Part shown: positions 32,751 through 43,810 of the stretch, in pieces
Numbering within the stretch: the first letter of the stretch is position 1
Layout of the letters: each line of letters opens with the position of its first letter
Assembly: GCA_023014335.1 (NCBI GenBank)
Contig: JAECYW010000025.1
Coordinates: 620,001-684,000, forward strand
From: Galerina marginata
Taxonomy: Eukaryota; Basidiomycota; Agaricomycetes; Agaricales; Galerinaceae
Length of the DNA stretch: 64,000 nt
Direction of reading: 5' to 3'
Notes under the pieces: generated by a model
Databases searched by the model: none
Told to the model about the DNA's origin: nothing
What the model saw: only the letters and a program-made list of their open reading frames with translations
Translations under genes and position numbers: made by a program

Positions 32751-33359
32751 ATGCAATCGACCATGAGCAAGGAGGAAATGGTCGAACAATATAATCTCGC
32801 GACTATCAGCTCGCTCTTCGAGATGCCATCCATGAACGGAGTGCCCGATTATGGAAACGTCTCCGCGTCGCCAAACGTCCACTCCAGGTCGATCTCATCC
32901 GAGTCGGGGTCATCTCTAGTCGAGCAAGCACACCCTATGCGCACTCACCCTTCGCTATCAGGATACACCCGAACTAGAGCTACCCCAGACGGTTACATTC
33001 CCCACGACGCGCCCACACAACAACGCCGTTATTTGACTCCTTCCGTAACATCCCGGAAGGAGGTACCCTCCTACATCGCCGCCCGCCGACGCGCGCCCGC
33101 ACAATCTGACGAGGAGGATGAACTCGCTGAGGAGCCCCTCCACGAGAACGCAACTGACCAGGAGAGGATCGAATATAAGCGCAGGCAAAATACACTAGCT
33201 GCGCGACGCAGCCGCAGACGACGACTCGCTCAATTTCAGAAACTCGAGGAGGACGTCGTTCGGCTAACACGGGAGAAGGATATCTGGAAGGAGCGCGCAT
33301 TGATGATGGAGCGCATGCTCTCGACTCATGGCCTCCCTTGCCCTAATTTCGACCGGTAA
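32751..33359 (+). CDS. bZIP transcription factor, Gcn4/CPC1 type
   Basis: A nuclear activator, probably of amino acid biosynthesis genes under starvation, by family. It is a single exon of 202 residues. The N-terminal 100 residues are Ser/Thr/Pro-rich, an acidic stretch follows (DEEDELAEEPLHE, about 119-132), then the basic region EYKRRQNTLAARRSRRRR (about 141-158) with the Gcn4-type N-T-x-A-A-R-R-S-R core, and a leucine zipper to about 190 ending RALMMERML. The protein is shorter than yeast Gcn4 (281 residues). Start 32,751 follows the leader intron; an in-frame ATG at 32,763 is an alternative. A TGACTCA site lies in the promoter. Confidence 0.85.
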   Translation: MQSTMSKEEMVEQYNLATISSLFEMPSMNGVPDYGNVSASPNVHSRSISSESGSSLVEQAHPMRTHPSLSGYTRTRATPDGYIPHDAPTQQRRYLTPSVTSRKEVPSYIAARRRAPAQSDEEDELAEEPLHENATDQERIEYKRRQNTLAARRSRRRRLAQFQKLEEDVVRLTREKDIWKERALMMERMLSTHGLPCPNFDR

Positions 33360-36300
33360 ACGAGTTGCAGGCCAACTTCCCATCCGCTCCTCTCCTGCAT
33401 AACCCCGTCGATATCCGTATTCCGTCCGCTTCCAGATCTGTGTCAAATCCTTCTTGATCTCCCCTCTGCACGACAACGACCCTACAATATTCTTGTCCGA
33501 TTAATCGCTGTACTCGCTTTGCACGCTTTCTTGGTAAGTCATATTTCGTAATTTATTTTCTATAGAGTACTAATTTGTCTTCCATTTCAGTATCTCCACG
33601 GTTCTGGAGCTTTCCAAATAACGACCAATAACGAACAATCTCACCATAGTACACTTGTCCTCGTCTCTTCATTGTTTGATCTTGCATGTAGACTCATCCG
33701 CACTTCCTTACCATTTTGCAACATCCATATGCCTTTGTAGATACATTTTTTTCTATCCTCAATCCCATACCGGACCCCGAGTTACCTTTTTCTTCGGATT
33801 TCTGTATATCATTTTCTCATCCTTGCATTATTTTTATTCATTGCCGTATATCCCCCATCCTGATGTTTATATATACCCTCTCACAATCGCACACTTTGCT
33901 TTCTGACTAAGTTTTCTCTATAATCGAGTCAGTTATCACTATTCTTCTCACTAGGTTCAGAAGTCCCCGCCCCCGCGATTCGGTCCCACTATCCCTAAAT
34001 TGGTTCGCTGGGTCGAACTTGCTTGACTCGGGGAATCTAGCGCGTGTGCAATTTTAGCAGTCCTGAAAAACACATAATATGCTGTAGCCGCAGTAAAACT
34101 CTGATACGTGGGCTGCACAATTACGCAGTCTTGGGATCGAGGCGTACAACGTGTATTAATTGTGCATGTTTGATTCATAAAGATTCTCCAAGGATTCCCC
34201 ACCAACAGTAATAGACGCTCAACGTGGTAATCGCGAGGTAATTATTGTGGCCTTCTGACGTCCAATCTTTCAATAGCACTACCTTATAACCACAGCAGAA
34301 TTCCTTAGCAGGTGTACGAAGGCCGACAACCCCACCGTTCAGATTCACCACCAGAAGAGTGGGAATTCCGAATGAGCTTGCCAGTGAGTGTAAACGTAAA
34401 CGGTCAGATGGAAGAAATGCAAAGCCTCGAGCCCCTAATAACCATCAAGCTGCAATAAATCGATCAAACTTGAAATGGCTATTGAGCCAGGATCTATCCA
34501 GGTATTCCACTGCCATCATCTGTCGATGCCTCCATTGACAAAGATCCAACGGAACTCTGCTTAACAGAAGCAGACCAAGACCAGCGTCTATTTAGCCGCC
34601 GTCACCTCACTCCCCGAGACACTCAGCCGATCACGACTTTGATCTTGAATTCCGCTTCCGTTGCAATACTGACACAACCAATGGAATGGATTCTTACATC
34701 TAACTCCCTATCCTACACCACAGCAACCCCATATTTGCGTTACCAGTAACGCCGTAGACTTCCAAAGGAGGCTCACATCGTCGATTTAGTATTGGAGACA
34801 TAGATAGAACATACCACCAGATAGAACTACTGTAGTATACGTCTGACATAGGGCTCGGCCCCAATGGACAATAAATGGATTCAAAAAAAAAATGGAATGG
34901 ATTCAGGAGGTACACTGGAAAAGTTTGTTGTGGGCTCAGGAGAACCTGATACTCTGCCCAGGGATAATCCCGCGGATCTGTTGAAATCCACAGTGGCTTA
35001 GTGGTTTTCAACATAAGTAAACCCAGTCTGTACCCCCTATGACCTTTGAATTCGGGCCGGTAGCCTACTTTTACTGAGTCGGTTGTAGTAATTGGAATTT
35101 TGGCCGTCCCATCTTTGCTCTGGCTCTTCTTTGTCTGCCTCGGTGGGTCTTACGCAATAGGATCTAGTCTACCCGTTAATATCTTACAACCATGATCTTG
35201 AGGGGGAAACGTCCGTGTCTTCCGTCTTGAAACGGAAATCTTTCGGGAAAATAGGAAAAAACAAATTCAGAACATCACCCCTAATTTGAGAAGCCTACTA
35301 ATAGAGCTTTCCAAGGCTTCGGACTCTTGGTACAACTCAGCAAGTTTTTTTCTTGCTTGATTATCCATCTTTCGTTCTATTTTTTTTTAACTACGGAAAA
35401 ATTGGCTCGTCCCTGGATTACAGATATCCCAAAACCTCATTGAACCTGGATATTACTGAGTTATTTGAATGCGATGTGGCAGTCCCTTCGTGCACCATGT
35501 GGGTGTGAAAATTTGCGAAGTACTCAGTGGAATGCACAAGGACTGCAGCAATTATAGCAATAGTACCAGAATCTGGCATGGTGCCTGGATTACATGTTGT
35601 GGCTCTCCATTACTGGGATAATATTGCGACGCAAACTCAGCTTGACACCTGTAAATGTAATGCTAATCGAGATACTTGACACTGGGTAGCTCCTCAATGA
35701 ACAGTCCTCGGCTGCCGTGTCGTCTTCTTGACATGTGAATGGACTACCAACTAGACAATAGTACCTATTTTTTTTTCTAGATTTGGTACTGTGTTCGAGG
35801 ACGTCCAGCATGATCTCGAGCAGTGCCCAGGACTTCTCGGCATATCGCAAATCTGTCGTTCAGGACGCTGCACGCAGAGCTCCGAATACAAAAATTTCAG
35901 GCCATAGAATAAGCAAGACAGCTCGATACTTCCATTTCAGCTCCAGAGGTTCACGGTGGCACAGTTCGGCGATGAGTGTTCAGCGGGGCTCCAAGTTACC
36001 CAACCCTCTCCGTCCAACTCCGAAGGACGGGTCCGCTGCGTACACGGAATGAAAAGTAAATTTGTCGATCGCACTGCACGGAATGGGTTCACGTCCAGCA
36101 CTGGCGAGTCCAAATGGTTGAGTGCCTTTCCATGGTAGAAATTGGGTCAAGGGTGACGAGAAACAGCTTTGTGCTCGTTCAAAGTGTGGCAGGGCATGTG
36201 ATAATGTTTGGCTTAGTTGCACTGCATCGGTCATTCAAATTTTCCAAAATAGGACAATGAAAGCACTGCATGCCGACGGCCGCTCAGGCGCCTACAGCAA

Positions 36301-37530
36301 CAGCCGGGACATGCCAGTGCACCTGTCTCGCACCTCCACTTGGGGGTACAGCGTAATGGATCAGTGGATGTCTAATTAGGTGAGGCCTTGTTAGATGGGA
36401 TCATGTCAAATTGTCTACTCAAGCAGCAATACTTATTTAGAAGCTCTCTTAAAGCACAGCCAACTTGTCAATACATTCGCACTTCCAGAAGTTATTAGTG
36501 ACTTGAGTTGTACTAATTCGATCCTTGTTATAAATTACGACACCTTTAACTGTAATTATAAATTTGGAACACCAGTACCCACAAGGCTAATAATCGGTCG
36601 TGCGACTGGCACTCAAAACTCTCGATGCATTATGGGAAATTTTGTAAGTACCTGTATTATTCTACTTTCGGCCTTTTAGAAGACCGATAAGATGACAAAG
36701 GCGTCATAATGCCATATGTTTCCTTTACTTCTGTCATTTTTTTGAAGAAGGTATTCTCAGGAATGTGACTTGGACATGAGTTTGTATAGATCTAATTATT
36801 ACCGCCTTTTCGAGGTGCATTGCATTCTGTTTACTTGAAATATGCCACTGAGCCAGTGGTATTTTCTCTCTGCGACAGGCAAGAAGCGGGGCGCAGAGAA
36901 TTAAGTATGGTTACGCCGCAACATTGTTAGTTCAACATTCAGAGGTGAGGCACGGAGAAAAACTGCGCATGCTCAGGCTGAGCTCAGCGATTAAACCTGG
37001 ATTTTCCATTATATTTTCTCATGCTTCAATGTATTTCTGTTTTCTCAGACACCACCGAATGCCCCAGCATCGAGGTCAGTCAGATTTTCGTTTATTGTGT
37101 AGCTGTGGAAGATAAAATGTGATTATAGTAGCCTGGTTTGGCACAACGCCCGTCGAGGTGTCGGCGGATAGTAGCGGATACTGGCAGGAGCGAGTGTAGT
37201 GCAGATTGGGTTGAGGAACCAGTGCGACGGAATTTGCAAACGTGAAGTACCTGCCCGTGAACGGTACGAGTTTCCCCGTCCTACTGAGAAGCAATTTTGA
37301 CGTAATAGCTTAGCTTCCCAACCTAAAGAGTTCGAACAGAAAAGAAGCTAGTTTCAGAACAAATACGAGTCAGAAAGATGGCAATGTGGTCGTCTGCGCA
37401 AGTCAACCGCCTTGTGATGTTGTGTTGCCTCGATGAGGGCAACCTGATAGTTACGTAATAGACGACGGTCCTGTGATCGAGAAAAAAGCCACGAGTCGAC
37501 AATTTCCCGATTTTGAGTTTCGATCGCTCG
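33360..37530. other. About 4.2-kb gene-poor stretch
   Basis: The first 500 bases are T/C-rich 3' flank of the bZIP gene. Beyond it only short ORFs without domain signals occur on both strands. No repeats shared with the rest of the window were noticed. The last 100 bases precede the aminopeptidase start. Confidence 0.45.
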
Positions 37531-39903
37531 ATGTTCTCAAGATGCCTGTTATCAGCTCGTCCTCCACTCTCATCTCGATACTTGATATCTACTAAAGCAA
37601 TGTCGACGAAGGCCTACATCGTTCCGTACGACCACCAGACCTCTACGCAGGTCGTGGACGGCGTTGACGCCGCAAAACTTTGGTCTTTGACACCCCAGGG
37701 GAGCAAACCACCGACAGCTGGGACGATTCGGACCTTCTACAACACCCCTTCATCAGGAGTGACTGTTGTTTCTTCTCTTGGCGCTGGTTTTGGCTCGAAA
37801 TCTAGCAATGAAAAACGTGAAATTGTTAGGAAATCGGTTGGAAGCGCGGTCGGAGAGTTGAAACGCCATGACGGCGGCCTCAACGACGTCGCCATTGATG
37901 CGTCTGCCGACCCTCATGCAGCTGGTATGCTTTTTGCTTTTTCTTTCAAGTAACACTGATTTATATCTTCCTTTAGCTGTTGCAGCCAATCTGGCTTTGT
38001 ATAAGTTCACTCTGAAGACCTCTCCTCCTTCGCCATTCAACCCCAACCTCAAGGAGCCCATTCCAGAGACACTCGTGTTCAAACCCCTCAAGGAATCTAA
38101 GGAGTGGGACAGAGGTGTTATTTACGCTGAGGCACAGAACCTTGCTCGCACGGTATGTTCCTTCCGTGGCAATGCAACCTATAGGGTTCTCGCTCACGCG
38201 AGGCGTTTTAGCTCATGGAACTGCCTGCCAATATGATGACGCCCACAGTATGTTCAACCGACTTATATATAGCTCGTCTAAATTTACGAACTTCGATGGC
38301 AGGCCTTTACGGAACGGGTCAAAAAGGAATTCGAGGGCATTCCCAACGTTGAGGTCATCGTTCGTGACGAAGGTCTGTAATCCTCTGACAATGACTGGAC
38401 GTGGTATTGATTCGTATTTTGCAGTCTGGGCTGCCGAGAAAAACATGGTATGTATTTAGACGTCTTCATTTATTTTAATTCTCTGACACAGTTGTACTCT
38501 AGAATGTTTTCCTCTCCGTCACTCACGGCACCTCCGAACCTGCCAAATTCTTGGAAATGTGGGCTATCGACTGGACTACTTATTTGACTTATCACTGACC
38601 ATCCTGTTACTTTCTATTCAGTCACTACCACGGAGCCTCGAACAAGGATGCTCAACCTCTAGCTTTCGTCGGCAAGGGCATCACTTTCGACTCTGGAGGC
38701 ATCAGCTTGAAACCCGGAGCTGTTAGTACCAAACCCAATCTACGTATTTCGCGACCGCATCTAATTATATTGCTCAGGACATGAAACTGATGCGAGGAGA
38801 CATGGGCGGCGCTGCAACTGTCGTTTCTTCAGCTTTAGCTATTGCCAAGCTCCAACTGCCGTACGTAACTTTTGATTACCATGCTTGACAAACCTTTATT
38901 AATTTCTGCCACAGCATTAACCTCGTCGTCAGCACGCCTTTGACAGAAAATATGCCTGGACCCAGTGCCACCAAACCCGGAGACATGTACGTCATTTTTA
39001 ACCTATCTGCTAGAAACCTCAGCTAACCTGTGTTTTAGTATCTATGCTATGAACGGCAAGTCCGTCGAGGTCGATAATACTGATGCAGAGGGTCGTCTCG
39101 TTCTCTCTGATGCGATCTACTACACCGCAACGGAGTACAAGCCTCACACTCTCATTGACGTGGCAACACTTACTGGGTACGATCTCTCTCTACTTTCGAT
39201 CAAAACGATGTTGAGGCGTTCTTAATAGTGCTATGGTCATCGCCCTCGGCGAGGTATACTCTGGCGTCTTCTCAGTACGTGATCTAGAACAATCTAGTAT
39301 CTGATCTGTTGAAATATGATTCTAATCTCGTAAACCAAAACAACAGACATCCGATGAGCTCTGGGAACAGCTCCACGCAGCCGGCGAGATCGAATACGAC
39401 CGGTTCTGGCGCATGCCTCTCGACGATGAATTCGGACCTCAGATCCACAGCTCCAACGCTGATCTTCAAAATGTATGCCTACACGAACTCGGATTAGTAT
39501 CCTTGATGATGTGCTAACCAACGCCGCCACTTTCTTTTTAGACTGGAGGAAAGCCGGGTGGAAGTTGCACCGCTGCGCTGTTTTTGAAGCCCTTCGCAGA
39601 AGGCATCGAGGCTAAAGACGGCCAGGAACCGGCTATGAAGTGGGCTCATCTTGATATCGCTGGCAGCATGGAGGTGTGTTGTCCTTGTTGCTCCGTTTGT
39701 GTACATCCGTGTTGATCATGCTCTTTTCGAACCACAGGCTACGAGGCCCGGCCCATACCAGAAGGAGTTGAGTATGACTGGCCGTCCTGTTCGGTATGTC
39801 ATCTTCCACTTTTCTTCTTACAATGTCCACGACGGCCTGATTCTTTTCTTATTTTATCAGTGCCTTGATCGAATATGTTCGCCGTCTTGCGAGCAGTGCT
39901 TAG
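37531..39903 (+). CDS. M17 leucine aminopeptidase
   Basis: A dinuclear-metal exopeptidase that removes N-terminal residues, especially Leu. About 13 exons are joined by short introns. The N-domain ([33 protein letters not shown]) is followed by the catalytic domain: [18 protein letters not shown] (metal-binding Lys and Asp), [31 protein letters not shown] (the family signature with Asp and Glu ligands), [28 protein letters not shown], and C-terminal HLDIAGSME and [13 protein letters not shown]. All expected metal ligands are visible. Two in-frame starts exist: 37,531 adds a 23-residue Arg/Ser-rich, acid-free leader like a mitochondrial presequence, and 37,600 gives the cytosolic form. The 3' third is duplicated at 47,860-48,370. 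Confidence 0.9.
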
Positions 39904-42138
39904 ATCTACTAGCATCTATTTATTGAACCACAACTGTACACCAGGCAATATATCATCAATCTATCATGTTCCTGCTTCCTCGTCTTCATTTCTTGATATC
40001 TGAACAGGGGTGTAATGTGTACTATTGATCATCATTAAACAGATCCGACTACGACGATATACAAATCTCATAACATGCTCAATAAACCAACTAATGCCTA
40101 CACCCATTGACAATCAATAAACATAACCACAACCACATCCATATCCAACTACAACCACAACCAACATCAAAACCCAAGCTGCTCAACAAGACTGCTCCAG
40201 CCCGGATCAAGCGTAATAGGCGACGCCGCGAACCCCCCACCGAACCCGCTCTGAAAACCCGGCGCGAACCCCGAGCCGAACCCCATCCTGCGGGGGTCCA
40301 TCCAAGGATCAGACGGGTGGTGCGTATGCAGCGTTGGCTGAAAATAAGGTGAGTGCGAGTGGTGCAGCGACTCTATCCGCGGCGGGAGGTGAAAGGGCTG
40401 GAGGAGCAACCTCGCGGTCTCGGGCGCTGGGGACTCTCGGTCTCGAAAGGACTCGAGATGTGGTGGCGGTGGATGCTGGTGCTGGTGCTGTGAGTGGTGA
40501 TGGTGATGTGATGGCATCGATGCTGTCGACGATACCGGCATAGGCACAGGCATCGGGTCGCTCGGGTAGTCAAAAAAAGACATGAACGGTGGGCCGGTCG
40601 ACACCAAGCTGCGCAGCCCGAACTCCTTCACGTCCCGCGCGAGCGTGGGGTGCATGTTCTCGCTGCTTTGGCTCTGGAACGGCGGGAGGTGCGACTCGGC
40701 GATGTCGGATATCGTCACCGACGTTGCGCGCGAGCGGTCCTCCGCGGAGGTTGAGTTTGAGTTTGAGTTTAAGGTCGAAGTGGAGGCGGGGTGCTCGGAG
40801 TCGCGGTGTAGGTAGGTCTTGCCGTTGAGCCGGTCGAGCTCGGTGGTTGTGAGTGTTGGCGTTGTTAATGATGATGATGTAGATGCGGAGGTTGATGCAG
40901 AGGAGGGGTCTGGGTAGTGCTGGTGGAAACGGGTGTGTGGGAGGCCAATGACTTCTTGAGCTTTTCGGCGGAGGGTTTGCAAGGTCTGCGTTACGTGGAA
41001 CGATAAGCATAAAAAAGATGATCAGAGGACATGGAAAGACGTACGAGTAGTTTAGACGCGGGTCTGCAGGAAGATGCAGACGAATCAAATAACGAAGTCA
41101 GGTTATCCAACTCCTCCAAAGCCGCCGTCGTCATATGCGACGTTGGCGCTCGGGTGACGAATAGGCACATTACGATCTTAAATAAGAATAAAAAACCAAG
41201 CAGTCAGTACGAAGGGTGCTATATCAATCATAACACACAAAACGACGTACCGCAGCGGAAAGCCCATGCGACCAGGTCAAATTGACTCGAGACAAAAATT
41301 TGGGTATGACCATCCACGTCATCGCCAGACCTCGGATGAGCCGCCACGCTGAGCGGTAGATGGCCACTACGGAGGTTTAGAAGAGCTGGAATTCACGAAA
41401 TATCAGAGAATAGTCGCCACAATGATGAGTGGAGTTTTGTTTATGTTACCTATTTCTTTCGAGGAGAGGACGAGCCAGCGATGCATAGCGACGTCCGGTG
41501 GCGGAGCCGAAGCGTCGTCTTCAGAAAGCATGCGCCACTGCACCGGAACGTCGAACTCGCGAATCTTGCGATCAAAGACGAGGATCGCGCTGTAGACGGG
41601 TTGTTTTGGGCCGAGAACTGCCTCCATTACGTTGTGGAGGAGCAGGGTATATTGGATGTACCATGTATGAACTAGTAATCATAATCAAGGATATGAGCTA
41701 GCATGAAAAGTTGAGACGAAGCGACTGGATGCTGCACAGCTGCCTGAAACGGTATCGGATACGAGGTTGTGGTATATCGGCGGCGGACAGGCGAAGTGCG
41801 CTCTGGATATACTTGGAGGTCTGCCGAGATGGAGGCTCTATAATAAGATAAAAAGTAATGTGAGTCGAGTGATAAACCACCAGAACGAGAAAAACAACAG
41901 ACCATCCACGTATCCGACACAAACACCCTCTAAAACAGCTTATGCCGCCGCTGAATCGCCTCTTCAGGCAGCTTCTACCGAACGTTGTTGAAGTGTTGAT
42001 AGATAGATAGATAGATGAAACAACTCACAATGTCTGAGCTAAATAGATATCAAAATCCAACTTACGAAGGCCGACCTAAATAAACCACGACCATCTCGTC
42101 AGCTTGGATGTGCCACAAATACAAATACTAGAGTAGAA
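39345..42138. repeat. Left arm of inverted duplication (aminopeptidase 3' end plus regulator 3' half)
   Basis: It is homologous, in inverted orientation, to about 45,560-48,370. It comprises the real 3' part of the aminopeptidase gene, the short tail-to-tail intergenic segment, and a decayed 3' half of the Zn2Cys6 regulator. Homology ends where the satellite-type unit begins near 42,139. Confidence 0.8.
40167..42138 (-). pseudogene. Decayed 3' half of the Zn2Cys6 regulator
   Basis: It aligns with the intact gene from the exon encoding LPEEAIQRRHELFWR to the end. The last exon (40,167-40,982) keeps a 271-codon open frame nearly identical to the intact copy (QTLRRKAQEVIGLPHTRFHQHYPDP). Upstream exons carry stops, including two Trp codons turned to TAG (in the RWKLPEE and LFWRVF segments). 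The zinc cluster and the N-terminal half are absent. It has no start and is not expected to be functional. Confidence 0.85.
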
Positions 42139-42830
42139 TACCAAGGTGTGGTTGGCTGTTGAAATGGTGAAGTGAATGATGAGGCCTTGCAACGTTCGCA
42201 AGATTGAGGGAAGAACGGCGTATTTGACCAGATTGGAGGCAGAATCGGTTCAACGTTGACAATTTTTGTGAGCAGGGGTGAAGAATCGAGGGACGGCGAA
42301 GGTGTTTGCTCCGAAAACTCTGTTGAATGTTGTTTAGAGCCAACCTTGCAACTGGCAGATGAATGTCAAAAGGTCGCTCGATAAGTCGAGGCTGTGGAGG
42401 CGAGAGTTTAAACATTGAAAATTAATCAAAGGCCCGGTCCTGCCGTACGATGAACTCCACGTCTAGAGTAGTGTGAGCACGGTCAGAAAAAGCTCACGAG
42501 AAAGTGTTAAGCGGCATACCTCTCGGAAAGCGAACCGCGAGGCAAGAAGATTCAGGGAGCAATGATGCATGATGCATGATGTCTGAAGGTCGTACTATGT
42601 CCAATGTCCAGTCAATACGAGAATGAGAGTAAGCTGGACACACACCTGGAGGCGAAATCAGCCCAATGTCGAAACGTCGATAGGTCATGAACAGATTATG
42701 CATCCAGACATATAATGAACGAGAGGCCATCAAGCCTCTACGACAGAGAAAAGACCGCCGTATTTGAGCAGTTTCGGAGGCAAGGTCACTTGGATGTTGA
42801 GACCCAGTGGAAACCGGTTCTGCTGTTTTC
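42139..42830 (-). repeat. Inverted copy of the about 590-bp satellite unit
   Basis: Its reverse complement matches 48,600-49,380: CATGACCTATCGACGTTTCGAC, TTCGCCTCCAGGTATGTGTCC, CGACCTTC-GACATCATGCA and ACACCTTGG blocks in order. It adjoins the pseudogene arm directly. Confidence 0.75.
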
Positions 42831-43439
42831 TGGAGAAAGTGGAAGACAACTGCGCAGAGCCAAGTGAGTCCAAGCAAATCCGAATGGCGACTGAAGGATA
42901 TAAATAGAACTCGAGAAATCGTTGTCGCCGACGATGACGTCCAACTCAGTTGTTCAACGACCTTCGTCTTCCTTCCTTTGCGTCTGTTTTCGTGACATGA
43001 TTCGCCCACTCTCAACTTCGCTTCCCAATTCCGTCGTTCCACTCTTTCTTCCCTACCACCATCATCCCCCTCCACAGTTCATCGCAGCCCACGAGACCGT
43101 GCCTTCCCGTTCCCTATACACCCTCCACGAGCTGTTCAACGCGTTCCGCACATGTGTAAACCACCCTCACTGTCAAGAAACCCGCCATATCTGATCGGTG
43201 GGTAAAGAGAGTCGGATGCGCCATTTCAGGCGAGATAGTCAATGACTAGTGATTTGAGCTTTGGTGAGACGCCATTTAGAATCCATTGGAGACTGCTGAG
43301 CGATATAAGTTGCAGAGGCGCCTTCCCAATGTTCAAACTCTCGAGAAATGGTACGTATTCCAGTAATTCGAAGCATATATCCTGATCCCCGCATATAGTC
43401 ATCACAAATAGAGTTGATAATTGAGTGATATCTCAGCTA

Positions 43440-43690
43440 AACAGACTCTGGAAGACGAGGCAAATTGTTTCTCTTGCCAGAAACATGGTGGTTGATTTCG
43501 AACGACGGATGGACCGGACCAACGAATTGATCGCTGCACAGCCACAGATGGGATTTTATTATCTTATCTTCTTCGGACCCTTCTTACCCAAGCCACGTTT
43601 TGACCGGACAATGACACAGCCCGACGATGATGCCCAGTTGACTTGCCCAAATCATGAATGTGTCGGGCCTGTACCAAACCCGTATACCGT
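43440..43690. repeat. Segment repeated in inverted orientation at 48,370-48,590
   Basis: Both copies carry related peptide-like tracts (IVSL-RNMVV-FERRM, IAAQPQMGFYYLIFF, MTQP) in opposite orientation. Not recognised as a gene. It lies between the satellite unit and the regulator gene. Confidence 0.65.
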
Positions 43691-43810
43691 TCCATCATAG
43701 GGCCAGCTCAGAGGCCTCTTCTCTTCCGAATTGCTGAATCCAACTACCACCGGCGAATGTGGATTTGACCACACCTATCCTTCTTCACTCAACGTCAAGG
43801 TACGGGCTTC

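Noticed and set aside
34700..35014. 104-residue minus-strand ORF
   Set aside because: There is no domain, no homologous copy in the window and no supporting gene structure.
40582..40828. ORFs antisense to the regulator C-terminal exon
   Set aside because: They arise from GC-rich low-complexity sequence opposite the real coding frame, and recur in both arms.
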